This document shows positions 10,117-18,875 of a DNA stretch of 64,000 bases, piece by piece. Numbering within the stretch: the first letter of the stretch is position 1; each line of letters starts with the position of its first letter. Origin of the DNA: Catalinimonas alkaloidigena (GTDB lineage Bacteria > Bacteroidota > Bacteroidia > Cytophagales > Flexibacteraceae); assembly GCF_900100765.1 (NCBI RefSeq), contig NZ_FNFO01000009.1:1-64000 (forward strand), given 5' to 3'. Under the pieces are notes generated by a model. The model was not told the origin of the DNA. It ran no database searches and saw only the letters and a list, made by a program, of their open reading frames with translations. The translations under genes were made by a program, and so were the position numbers.

Positions 10117-12375
10117 ATGACAAACGACTACAAAAAGTACGTAAAGTGGACATGGTTCCTGCCAATGCTTCTTACATGTCAGCTTTACTCCCATGCCGCT
10201 AACGCCGCAGGCTTCCGCTGGACGGGCAGCGCGAACGACAATTATTGGGGCTCGTACTTGAACTGGGAGCCCAACGGAGTGCCGGGCGCAAGCGATACGG
10301 CCATCTTCGACAACGGTGCTACACAGCTGGTATACCTGGCCGCCAACGATACCATCGGTGGCCTGGCGTTGCGCTACGGTACCCGCCTGAACCTGACGCG
10401 TCGGAACGGTGCCGTCAGCGATCCTATTATGTTGGTCATCCAAGGTTTCCCGGGCGCGACGGCCCTTACGGTCGACGCTACTTCCATTCTGGACATTCGC
10501 TCTGAAACCGGAACGCCTTCCAAAGCCATGTACCTGAAGTTGGACAATGGCGCTACCGGCCTGATCAACGGCCGTGTGGTGGCCGGCGGCGTGAACGGAA
10601 GCGGACTGGGCCTGGTGAAACTCCTCGTCACCAACCGTCAGGCGCTGGTGTTTGCCGACGGCGCGGTGTTCCAGACCCGGAACCTGGAAGGCAGTCCGTT
10701 CAACACGGTCGGCGAAATCAACACGGTGCTCTTCCGTAACGGCTCGACGTACATTCAGCAGTCAGGCGAGACTCCGTTCGGCTTCAGCGACCGCACCAAG
10801 TCGAAAGTGGTTTTCGAAGCGGAAGCGCTTTACCGCTACCGCATGGCCGGTGCTGCGCCCGATCTGGCGGGACGCAAGTACCCCAACCTGATTTTCGACG
10901 GTGGCGTAAGCGTATCGATCTCCAACGGGGTGAGTGGTTTCCCCAGCGTAACTATGACCGACCTGATCGTGCAGGGTAACGCTACACTGAACGTTAGCTT
11001 TACCACGTCCAAAACTAACTTTATCGTCAACGGCGACCTGATCGTGAGAGCGGGTTCCAGCCTGACGTTCGGTGCGGTGACGCCTTCGCTGGCGCCTTAC
11101 ATCCGCATGCAAGCGCTTTCGCCCAAAAGCATCCTGGCCATCGGAACCCTGTTCATCGCGCCGAGCGCCGAGTTGCAACTGGCCAATGGTAACGTCACGC
11201 TGGACCGGGACCTGAGCATTGCCGGGAAATTCAACCTGAGCTCGAACCTTTACCTGAACGGGTACAGCCTGACGCTGAACCAGGAAGTGGTCCGGTCGCT
11301 GACCAGCAACAAATACATCATTACCAACAACGGTGGCAAAGTGATTCAGACCTTGGCGAATGCTACGCAGCCGGTTGCCGTTCCCATCGGAACCGAGAAT
11401 GCGTACATGCCGGTTAACCTCGAGTGTACCAACTGTATTTCCAACAGCCAGTTTGCCTTTTCGGTAAACGACGGGTTGACCAAGAGCCCCAACGGTTCGG
11501 GCGCACCGGTCACGACGTCGGCGGTGTTGGGAACCTGGACAATCGACCCACCGAACGATCCCGGCGTGCAAACCGCCGACATCACGTTCTTCTGGCCGAA
11601 CACCCGACAAGTGGATGAAAACGGCGATCCGGTGTCGAATCCCAACAATCTGGTACAGCCCATCTTCGCGCAGGCTTCGGCTACTGAATGGACGGTCGAT
11701 CCCGACGCCGTTGGCGATGCGTTCCTGAATACGCCTTACTATTACTACACGCTGAACGAGTTCCCTTTCGGAACCAACGCCCCTTACGTCTTTAGCTTCG
11801 TCGATGCGCTGAACAACCCGCTGCCGGTAACGCTTCTGTCGTTCGAAGGCCGCACGGAAGGACGCATCGCCATGCTGAACTGGGTAACGGCGATGGAAGA
11901 AAACAACGACCGGTTCGAAGTTGAGAAGTCGCTGGACGGACGGAACTTCGAAGTGCTCGACGTAGTCAAAGGCATGGGCACCACGACGGCCCGGCAGGAG
12001 TATCAGTTCGTAGACGATGGCTTCCGTCGTGAGGCGTATTACCGTCTGCGGCAGGTCGACTTCGACGGCGGCTTTGCTTACAGCCCGGTGATTTACGTCA
12101 GCACCCGCAACCTGCCTGGCTTTGAGGTCTACCCGAACCCCTTGCAGCGCGGACAGCGCCTGAGCATCGAACTCAACGACCGTTCTACTACCGCCTCGGC
12201 CCTGTCGCTCTCGCTGGTGTCGGCCCGTGGCCAGGTCTTGTACCAGGCAACCGGCGATTTGGACGCACAAGTGCAGGGACTCAACGAACAATTGACAAAC
12301 GCACCTAACGGCTTGTACCTGATCCGCATCAATGCCCTGGAAGGACAGCGGACCATCCGTCTGATCAAGCAGTAG
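10117..12375 (+). CDS. Secreted protein with type IX (T9SS) C-terminal sorting domain
   Basis: The 752-residue protein begins with a Sec signal peptide (hydrophobic FLPMLLTCQLYSHAANA) and is then rich in beta-strand, with repeated solenoid-like V/L-x-N-G-x patterns to about residue 560. No catalytic motif is recognisable. Residues 565-660 form a Bacteroidota-type module (LLSFEGRTEGRIAMLNW, YRLRQVDFDGG), and the last 75 residues are a type IX sorting domain (FEVYPNPLQRG, then NGLYLIRI, then IRLIKQ). Export should be Sec then PorSS, with C-terminal cleavage and surface attachment or release. The ATG at 10117 is preferred over the adjoining GTG. The C-terminal 250 residues resemble those of the next gene; an adhesin or matrix role is only a guess. 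Confidence 0.85.
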   Translation: MTNDYKKYVKWTWFLPMLLTCQLYSHAANAAGFRWTGSANDNYWGSYLNWEPNGVPGASDTAIFDNGATQLVYLAANDTIGGLALRYGTRLNLTRRNGAVSDPIMLVIQGFPGATALTVDATSILDIRSETGTPSKAMYLKLDNGATGLINGRVVAGGVNGSGLGLVKLLVTNRQALVFADGAVFQTRNLEGSPFNTVGEINTVLFRNGSTYIQQSGETPFGFSDRTKSKVVFEAEALYRYRMAGAAPDLAGRKYPNLIFDGGVSVSISNGVSGFPSVTMTDLIVQGNATLNVSFTTSKTNFIVNGDLIVRAGSSLTFGAVTPSLAPYIRMQALSPKSILAIGTLFIAPSAELQLANGNVTLDRDLSIAGKFNLSSNLYLNGYSLTLNQEVVRSLTSNKYIITNNGGKVIQTLANATQPVAVPIGTENAYMPVNLECTNCISNSQFAFSVNDGLTKSPNGSGAPVTTSAVLGTWTIDPPNDPGVQTADITFFWPNTRQVDENGDPVSNPNNLVQPIFAQASATEWTVDPDAVGDAFLNTPYYYYTLNEFPFGTNAPYVFSFVDALNNPLPVTLLSFEGRTEGRIAMLNWVTAMEENNDRFEVEKSLDGRNFEVLDVVKGMGTTTARQEYQFVDDGFRREAYYRLRQVDFDGGFAYSPVIYVSTRNLPGFEVYPNPLQRGQRLSIELNDRSTTASALSLSLVSARGQVLYQATGDLDAQVQGLNEQLTNAPNGLYLIRINALEGQRTIRLIKQ

Positions 12376-12394
12376 GACATTTCGAATACCATTC

Positions 12395-12428
12395 AAAAAA
12401 GCTCCTGAGCAATTCGGGAGCTTTTTTT
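12395..12428 (+). terminator. Intrinsic terminator after type IX cargo gene
   Basis: The hairpin arms AAAAAAGCTCC and GGGAGCTTTTTT flank a short loop and continue into a T-run, 20 bp after the stop codon. Confidence 0.85.
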
Positions 12429-12614
12429 GATAATAACATTACGTCAACAGTAAATTATCTCTTTTGAGGTGCTTTTTGGAGATTCTATAGCACGATAGCT
12501 ATGCTGTCGTTGATTATGCCACTTTTTTGTACGATCTTGGGGCGGTATGTGACTTGACTATGGAGTTGCATAGATGTAAGCCTTCCTTATTTTATTACCT
12601 AACTCGGCTAGCTT

Positions 12615-15600
12615 ATGCGAAATTGTTCCTCTCTTCTTTCGCGTCCTTTTTTCCTTCTTCTCTTCGCATTTTCTTACACGCTTCAGGCTCAGAACGATGG
12701 AGATTTCCGGTCTGTGCAAAACGGCAGTTGGAACGACAGTAACACCTGGCAAGTGTATACCGGCGGCGCATGGACCGCGACTACCAACATCCCTGACAAT
12801 GCTCGCGTTTACGTTCGCCATCAGGTAACCAAAGATATTTCCGTTGATACAAAAGGCATCTTCATTCAAGGAGGGGCAACGCTGACCCTCAACCAGCCGA
12901 CCGTGGTCAGGGGCGATAGTCTGGTGGTGGAGAACAACGGGGTGTTGCAGATGAATGAATTGCTGACCATCAGTAGCAACAGTGTCTTTCAAGCGAAGAG
13001 CGGGGGAATTGTCCGGCTGAACTACAACTTTGCCGACGCTACGCCTTCGAGCACCATTTGGCGGGGCGAAGAAGATTTTCAGCCGGGATCGCTCGTAGAA
13101 GTTCAACAATGGAATTATGCACGGACGCTTTTTGCCAGCGACGATGACATGTCGCAGAATTCCGGCTACATTTTTGGACACCTGACGCTCAGTGCCACCA
13201 ACGTGACGAGTGGCTGGACCGTTTTTCCGTTCGGGCCCCTGGCCGTGACGGCCAACCGGTTCGAAATCAAGACGCAGGGCGCTAAAGTGACGCTGAAAGG
13301 CGACAACAAGTTTTTGGAGTTTGGCGGTGACTTCATTTCCAGCGCGCAGTCGCTAGACTTTACAAGCCTGGAGTCAGGCACTGCCACCGTTCAGATCAAA
13401 GGAAGCTTGCAGGTGCCTTCGGGAACTACCCGCCTGACTTCGGTCGCCAACACAGGGAACCGGGTGATCAGAATAAATCTGGAAGGGGATATCCGGTTGA
13501 ATGGTAACACATTACAGTCGGGCAGCGCCGCCGCTTCAGATAGCTCCGGCATTTATTTTACGCGGAACATCGACAGTGTAGAGACGACTCACCTGTTCAC
13601 AGCTACGACGCAAAGCGCCATCAGTTTGAAGTTCTTCGTGCAAAGCAGCTCCAATGTTCTGTTGCAAAACGACGTGAACCTGGCTAACAACAACGCCCGC
13701 GTCGAAGTGATGGGCGGGGGAATTCTGGATTTCAATAACCACATCGTTACGGGTAGTGGGGTTTTTAAACTCAACGCCGGGGGAATTCTGAAGATTACGT
13801 CTCCGGATGGCATCAGCCGGAACGGAAAAATCGGCAATGTACAGACCTCCCCGCAGGATGTAAACCGCATATTTGATCAAAACTCTACCTTCTGGTATAC
13901 CGGGACGACCAATCAGGTCACAGGCAACGGAGTCTACAATCCTAGTAACAGCTCTACGAAGAATCAGATCATCATCGATAACCCCACTACCGTTACGCTG
14001 AACAACAGGGTCAACCTGCGTGCCGGTGGGTTGTTAGAAATCCGTCAGGGAACCTTCGCCGAAACGACACAGTACGCGATGGGAGGCGGAGGAACTAACG
14101 GCGTAGGAAATGTGAGGATGTTTTCGGATGACTGCTTTTACGTAATTCCTCAGGTACCGAGCAGTAGCAGTACCACTTTGCCGGTACTTGACTTACTTCT
14201 GCTGCCCAAGGCGGAAGGTTCCGCAGAACTGACGGGTGGTACGCTGGTGCTGAACGGCGCAGGCTACCAGAAGTTGAAGGGAGGAAAAGACTATGGGAAC
14301 ATCGTCTTTGCCGGTTCAGGTATTAAAGAAATCAGTACTGCTACTCCGAATGTCTTTGGAACCGTTACCATTCAGGATAACGCTGAACTCAATTTGGGCG
14401 ACAGAACACTCGGTGGTGCGGCAACGGGCTTGGTTATGCTGGATAATAGCCGACTGAGGACTTCAGGATCGGGCATAAGACCTAATATGGGGGGTGCGTA
14501 TGACTTGTCGGGTAACAGCACCATTGTGTTTGCCGGCGATGACAGAACTCCGCAAACCATTCGAGGAAGTAGCGGTTCTCTTTCGCGTACCTACGTTAAT
14601 ATCGAAGTAACGGGAACGAGTGTGGCGCAAAACACGGCCCTTTTTGCCATTCAGAAATCTTTCGTTGTCAAGAAAGGGGCTACCTTCGGGATGTCAGATC
14701 TGGTAATCAGCGGTCCTGGTTCGTTTGCGGTTGAGGATAGCGCTCATCTGATATTCAGGCTGCCACTGCAAGCGGCTGGCGAAGCCAGCGGCCATATACA
14801 GGTGGAAGGATCTCGCACCTATGGTAGAGCCATTTACGAGTACTATGGCGCTGAAGGTGAACTTGGAACGGGGGTGGCAGTAGCGCAACAGTTAAAATTA
14901 AGAAATGGCAGCCTGCGGCTAAATCGCAATTTAACGGTTACTGATTCGCTGGTCATTGATCCGCTATTCTCTAGTTCGGGAACCCCGGTTCATCTCTACA
15001 CCACCGGATCGGACTTCGATTACGTAGTTACGCTGGGCCCAGAAGCAATAATCGAAGGGGAAACGTCTAATGGCTATGTCTTAGGCAAGCTGGCGGTTTC
15101 GCGTCTGTCTACTGGCTTTGGCATTGTCGATATGGGCAGGGCAGGGGTAGAAATCAATGTCAATGGGGAGTTTAATCTAGGACAAATCACCCTGCTGCGT
15201 TCCACGGGCGAGGCGGTCGATACGACGGTGGCGGGCTTCCCGATAATTAATCGAACCTGGGAGATAAATTCAACCAATCCAATCCCTGCCGATGAGTCGC
15301 TCTCGTTTATTCTATATTATCTGGGGTCGGAGCAAGGTGATATTGACTACCCATCCGCCTATTGGGGCAATGGCGTTACTTGGACAGAGAAGTCAGAAAG
15401 TACCACGGTGTATGACTACATGTCTGGTAATCCCGGGCTGCTGGTAGAAGAAATCACCGACTTTGGGCTGTTCGCATTCGGCGAAAGCAACCTCCCGCTG
15501 CCGGTCGAACTCCTGACGTTCGAAGGAAAAGCCGAGGGGCGTCTGGCACACTTGACGTGGTCGACGCTGTCGGAAACCAACAACCAGGGCTTTGAAGTAG

Positions 15601-16049
15601 AGAAATCGGTCGATGGCCGGGAGTTCGAAACCATTGGGTTTGTGTCGGGCGCAAACAACTCCACCGTACAACAGGACTACCGCTTTACGGACGATGGCTT
15701 CCAGGGTGAGGCCTACTACCGCCTGCGGCAGGTCGACTTCGACGGTGGGTTCGAATACAGCACCATCGTACACCTGCAAAGCAGTCTGCTGAGCCTCAAA
15801 GCTTATCCGAACCCGTTGGAAGGCGCGGCTGAACTGAAGCTGGAAATCAACGGGCGTACCTACTCGGCAGAAGACGTGCAGGTGCAACTGGTGGGGGCCG
15901 ACGGACGGGTGCTGTTCCAGGGAAGTGGTGAACTGTCGCAACTAACGCGCGACTTGAACCAGACGCTGCGGCAGACCGCCCGGGGTGTTTACTTCATCCG
16001 CCTGGAATCGCTGGAAGGCGCGGAGACGTTCCGACTTCTGAAACGATAA
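12615..16049 (+). CDS. Large secreted beta-rich protein with type IX sorting domain
   Basis: The 1144-residue protein starts with a signal peptide (FFLLLFAFSYTLQA) and continues as a long beta-solenoid-like region with many N-G-x-hydrophobic repeats, including GSWNDSNTWQV near residue 38, a pattern common in Bacteroidota surface proteins. From about residue 960 it has the same module as its neighbour (LLTFEGKAEGRLAHLTW, YRLRQVDFDGG), then a type IX sorting domain (KAYPNPLEGAAEL, GVYFIRLE, FRLLKR). The middle (about 13.9-15.4 kb) looks AT-richer and less codon-biased than the C-terminal part. This fits a fast-evolving passenger joined to a conserved export module. No enzyme motif was recognised; it may be an adhesin or extracellular matrix protein. 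Confidence 0.85.
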   Translation: MRNCSSLLSRPFFLLLFAFSYTLQAQNDGDFRSVQNGSWNDSNTWQVYTGGAWTATTNIPDNARVYVRHQVTKDISVDTKGIFIQGGATLTLNQPTVVRGDSLVVENNGVLQMNELLTISSNSVFQAKSGGIVRLNYNFADATPSSTIWRGEEDFQPGSLVEVQQWNYARTLFASDDDMSQNSGYIFGHLTLSATNVTSGWTVFPFGPLAVTANRFEIKTQGAKVTLKGDNKFLEFGGDFISSAQSLDFTSLESGTATVQIKGSLQVPSGTTRLTSVANTGNRVIRINLEGDIRLNGNTLQSGSAAASDSSGIYFTRNIDSVETTHLFTATTQSAISLKFFVQSSSNVLLQNDVNLANNNARVEVMGGGILDFNNHIVTGSGVFKLNAGGILKITSPDGISRNGKIGNVQTSPQDVNRIFDQNSTFWYTGTTNQVTGNGVYNPSNSSTKNQIIIDNPTTVTLNNRVNLRAGGLLEIRQGTFAETTQYAMGGGGTNGVGNVRMFSDDCFYVIPQVPSSSSTTLPVLDLLLLPKAEGSAELTGGTLVLNGAGYQKLKGGKDYGNIVFAGSGIKEISTATPNVFGTVTIQDNAELNLGDRTLGGAATGLVMLDNSRLRTSGSGIRPNMGGAYDLSGNSTIVFAGDDRTPQTIRGSSGSLSRTYVNIEVTGTSVAQNTALFAIQKSFVVKKGATFGMSDLVISGPGSFAVEDSAHLIFRLPLQAAGEASGHIQVEGSRTYGRAIYEYYGAEGELGTGVAVAQQLKLRNGSLRLNRNLTVTDSLVIDPLFSSSGTPVHLYTTGSDFDYVVTLGPEAIIEGETSNGYVLGKLAVSRLSTGFGIVDMGRAGVEINVNGEFNLGQITLLRSTGEAVDTTVAGFPIINRTWEINSTNPIPADESLSFILYYLGSEQGDIDYPSAYWGNGVTWTEKSESTTVYDYMSGNPGLLVEEITDFGLFAFGESNLPLPVELLTFEGKAEGRLAHLTWSTLSETNNQGFEVEKSVDGREFETIGFVSGANNSTVQQDYRFTDDGFQGEAYYRLRQVDFDGGFEYSTIVHLQSSLLSLKAYPNPLEGAAELKLEINGRTYSAEDVQVQLVGADGRVLFQGSGELSQLTRDLNQTLRQTARGVYFIRLESLEGAETFRLLKR

Positions 16050-16078
16050 GACAAATAACAAGCAACGCGGCTTACGCG

Positions 16079-16111
16079 AAGGCTGTCATCCACTGGGTGA
16101 CAGCCTTTTTT
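16079..16111 (+). terminator. Intrinsic terminator after second type IX cargo gene
   Basis: AAGGCTGTCA and TGACAGCCTT form a 10-bp stem with a 9-nt loop, followed by six T. Confidence 0.88.
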
Positions 16112-16138
16112 GTGCCTGTACCGGCGCAGAAGGGACAT

Positions 16139-16169
16139 AAAAAAAGCCTGACGCTTCCGTCAGGCTTTT
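16139..16169 (-). terminator. Intrinsic terminator of sucD
   Basis: AAAAGCCTGACG / CGTCAGGCTTTT with a CTTC loop; read on the minus strand it runs into seven T, 23 bp after the sucD stop. Confidence 0.88.
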
Positions 16170-16191
16170 CGAATATCGTTATAAGGCAGGA

Positions 16192-17079
16192 TTAGACCAG
16201 AATGCCTTTTTCTTTCATGGCTTTAACGACGGTTTCGCCGATGTCGGCCGGCGACTTCACTACGTAAATACCGCACTCCTGCATGATCTTCATTTTGGCT
16301 TCGGCGGTGTCGGCCGCGCCACCGATGATGGCACCTGCGTGGCCCATGCGGCGTCCGGGAGGGGCCGTCTGACCCGCAATGAACCCTACCACCGGCTTGG
16401 TGCCGTGATCGCGCACGTAATAGGCCGCTTCGGCTTCCATTGAGCCGCCGATCTCGCCGATCATCACGATGGCCTGGGTGTCGTCGTCTTCCATCAGCAT
16501 TTGTACCGCCTGCTTGGTGGTCGTCCCGATCACCGGATCACCCCCGATGCCGATGCAGGTCGACTGGCCCAGTCCGGCTTTGGTAATCTGATCCACTGCT
16601 TCGTAGGTCAGTGTGCCGGAGCGCGACACAATTCCGATGGAGCCGGGGTTGTGAATGAAGCCGGGCATGATGCCCACTTTGGCCTCGCCGGGCGTGATGA
16701 CGCCAGGGCAGTTCGGCCCTACCAGTACGACATCGCGTCCCTGCAGGTATTTTTTCGCCTCAATCATGTCGCGGGTCGGGATGCCCTCCGTAATGGCGAT
16801 GATTACGCCGATGCCTGCGTCAGCGGCTTCCATAATGGCGTCCGCGGCAAAGGGAGGTGGCACAAAGATGACCGATACGTTGGCGCCGGTCTGGTCTACG
16901 GCTTCTTGTACCGTATTGAAAACCGGCCGGTCCAGGTGCGATTGTCCGCCTTTACCGGGCGTTACCCCACCGACCACGTTAGTGCCGTATTCGATCATTT
17001 GCCCGGCGTGGAACGTCCCTTCCGAGCCTGTAAATCCCTGGACAATCACCCGGGAATCTTTATTCACAAGTACACTCAT
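16192..17079 (-). CDS. sucD: Succinyl-CoA ligase, alpha subunit
   Basis: SucD is the CoA-binding, phospho-histidine subunit of the TCA-cycle succinyl-CoA synthetase. The 295-residue protein has the CoA-binding Rossmann start ([21 protein letters not shown]), the GPNCPGVI motif and catalytic H247 in RRMGHAGAI (E. coli H246). I chose the ATG at 17079 over an upstream TTG because it matches the family N-terminus and lies 22 bp after a TATTTTTG -7 box. The beta subunit sucC is not adjacent, unlike in many proteobacteria; alpha and beta are often separate in Bacteroidota. It is followed by its own terminator. Confidence 0.96.
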   Translation of the reverse strand: MSVLVNKDSRVIVQGFTGSEGTFHAGQMIEYGTNVVGGVTPGKGGQSHLDRPVFNTVQEAVDQTGANVSVIFVPPPFAADAIMEAADAGIGVIIAITEGIPTRDMIEAKKYLQGRDVVLVGPNCPGVITPGEAKVGIMPGFIHNPGSIGIVSRSGTLTYEAVDQITKAGLGQSTCIGIGGDPVIGTTTKQAVQMLMEDDDTQAIVMIGEIGGSMEAEAAYYVRDHGTKPVVGFIAGQTAPPGRRMGHAGAIIGGAADTAEAKMKIMQECGIYVVKSPADIGETVVKAMKEKGILV

Positions 17080-17100
17080 ATCAGAATTTTTTATGCTGCA

Positions 17101-17108
17101 CAAAAATA
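17101..17108 (-). promoter_or_regulatory. -7 promoter box of sucD
   Basis: On the minus strand TATTTTTG matches the Bacteroidota -7 consensus TAnnTTTG and lies 22 bp before the sucD ATG. I see no clear -33 TTG. Confidence 0.5.
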
Positions 17109-17188
17109 GAAGTCATAGAGACTTATTTGTACTCAGGAGAAGTTTTTATCGGGAAAGATGTAACAAGGCCTCCGCACGGCCGCCTCGC

Positions 17189-18571
17189 TTACCCGTGGGT
17201 CAGGTAATAGATGCCCAGATAGGCCCCCGCTCCGGCCAGGTAACCGACCAAAGCCAGCAGGCTGATCTTTTTCAGGTACCACACGAAGTCGATCTTTTCC
17301 ATGCCCATCACGGCGACCCCGGCCGCCGACCCGATGATCAGGATCGAGCCTCCGGTACCGGCGCAATACGCCAGAAATTCCCAGAGTTTGGCGTCGGTCG
17401 GGAACTGAATCAGGTCATACATACCCATGGCAGCGGCTACCAGCGGTACGTTGTCGATGATGGCCGACGCTACCCCGATGGACAAGACTATGGCGTCCAG
17501 GTTACCGATGGTATCGTTCATCCAGAGGGCGAGCCCTTCCAACACGTGCGTGGCTTGCAGCGCGCCGATGGCCGCCAGAATGCCGAAGAAGAAAAGCACA
17601 CTGGCCGTGTCGATCTTTTCCAGCGCGTGGATGGCCGAATAGGGTTTTTTCTCTTCTTCGGTTTTATCGATGTGAATCAGTTCAGAGGTGATCCAGACCA
17701 CCCCGAGCGACAGCAGCATGCCCATGTAAGGCGGCAGGTGCGTAAAGGTTTTGAAAATCGGCACGAACACCAGGCCCCCTACGCCGACGGCGAGCATGCG
17801 GCGGCTGCCCTTGAAGCGCTCCATGTCTTCGGCCTGCTTGTAATCGTACTCTGCACGTTCTACCTCGCCCTTCATCTGGAAGGAAAGGATCAGCAGCGGC
17901 ACCAGCAGACAGACCATGCTGGGGATGATGAGTTGCAGAATAATGTTGCCCGTCGTGACTTGCCCTCCGATCCAGAGCATGGTGGTCGTCACGTCCCCAA
18001 TGGGCGACCAGGCCCCCCCGGCATTGGCCGCGATGATCAGAATCCCCGCGAAAAAGCGCCTTTGCGAAGGGTTATGGACTAGTTTTCGCAACAGCGAGAC
18101 CATCACGATGGAGGTGGTCAGGTTATCGAGGATAGCCGACATGAAAAAGGCCAGCAGCGACATGACCCAGATCAGCTTGCGCGAACTCCGGGTTTTGATG
18201 CGGTTGGTGATGACTTTGAAACCCTGGTGGATGTCGATCAGCTCGACGATCGTCATGGCGCCCATCAGAAAGAAGAGGATTTCGGCAATTTCCGAAAGGT
18301 GGTGTGCTAACTGCTCTCCTACGTATTCGCTGTAAATTTCGTGGTCGGTGATGCTTTGCCCGATCGAACTGGCCAACTCGCGAGCCTCTACCGAAAATTC
18401 TTTGAAGCCTTCGTACTCGAAAAAGTCCGCATTCGGCGTACCGAGAATGAAAACGGTCCAGAGCAATACGCCCGTCAACAGGGCAGGGGCAGCTTTGTTG
18501 ATCTTTAGCGGATGCTCAAATACAATGGCAGCATACCCTAGGATGAAGACAATCACCATCAAGGTGTACAT
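17189..18571 (-). CDS. nhaD: NhaD-type Na+/H+ antiporter
   Basis: The 460-residue integral membrane protein has about 11-12 hydrophobic segments and belongs to the ion transporter superfamily. It starts MYTLMVIVFILGYAAIVFEH followed by PLKINKAAPALLTG, which is typical of NhaD, an inner-membrane antiporter that exports Na+ or Li+ in exchange for protons. Conserved stretches include SAILDNLTTSIVM and ANAGGAWSPIGDVTTTMLW, polar helix breaks likely to form the ion site. The ATG at 18571 starts directly at the first membrane helix; upstream codons in frame have no transporter character. It is on the same strand as sucD, but 109 bp and a sucD promoter separate them, so it is probably its own unit. 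Confidence 0.9.
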   Translation of the reverse strand: MYTLMVIVFILGYAAIVFEHPLKINKAAPALLTGVLLWTVFILGTPNADFFEYEGFKEFSVEARELASSIGQSITDHEIYSEYVGEQLAHHLSEIAEILFFLMGAMTIVELIDIHQGFKVITNRIKTRSSRKLIWVMSLLAFFMSAILDNLTTSIVMVSLLRKLVHNPSQRRFFAGILIIAANAGGAWSPIGDVTTTMLWIGGQVTTGNIILQLIIPSMVCLLVPLLILSFQMKGEVERAEYDYKQAEDMERFKGSRRMLAVGVGGLVFVPIFKTFTHLPPYMGMLLSLGVVWITSELIHIDKTEEEKKPYSAIHALEKIDTASVLFFFGILAAIGALQATHVLEGLALWMNDTIGNLDAIVLSIGVASAIIDNVPLVAAAMGMYDLIQFPTDAKLWEFLAYCAGTGGSILIIGSAAGVAVMGMEKIDFVWYLKKISLLALVGYLAGAGAYLGIYYLTHG

Positions 18572-18650
18572 AAGCAGGAGAGATTTGGTATTGGAGAAAT
18601 GATAAAATGAGAAAAATAACCGCGGGGCGGCATGCCGACGCCTCGCAGCG

Positions 18651-18658
18651 TAAATATA
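18651..18658 (-). promoter_or_regulatory. Possible -7 promoter box of nhaD
   Basis: TATATTTA on the minus strand matches five of the six fixed bases of TAnnTTTG, about 80 bp before the nhaD ATG. The -33 element is unclear. Confidence 0.3.
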
Positions 18659-18828
18659 ACAGCACAGGCGGCAATTCACATTATTTTTGTGGGATCAATA
18701 TGTGTTAAACTGACGCATTGACCTGAAGCCGCTCTTTCCCCACAGACGAACGGCTCTTGGGCGGAGGGGCCTGACCTGCGCACCGGGCGGGGCGAGGCCG
18801 CGGCAGCCACCAAAAGCACCGTTTTCTG

Positions 18829-18836
18829 TACCTTTG
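18829..18836 (+). promoter_or_regulatory. -7 promoter box of kdtA-rsgA
   Basis: TACCTTTG matches TAnnTTTG exactly, 40 bp before the kdtA ATG. It implies a transcript starting near 18841. Confidence 0.5.
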
Positions 18837-18846
18837 GCCCTTATTG

Positions 18847-18870
18847 AACCGACGCCCTGTCGGTTTTTTT
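18847..18870 (+). terminator. Terminator-like hairpin in the kdtA leader
   Basis: AACCGAC / GTCGGTT forms a 7-bp stem with a GCCCT loop and runs straight into seven T, ending five bases before the kdtA ATG. It has the full form of an intrinsic terminator and lies between the likely transcription start and the coding region, so it could act as an attenuator. Confidence 0.6.
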
Positions 18871-18875
18871 ATCCT

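Noticed and set aside
10762-12396. Long open frame (544 codons) antisense to the first type IX cargo gene; similar ones at 35528-37195, 4984-6057, 58679-59752 and 60829-61938
   Set aside because: They mirror real genes in GC-rich DNA, have arginine/valine/histidine-rich products without families, and lack sensible starts.
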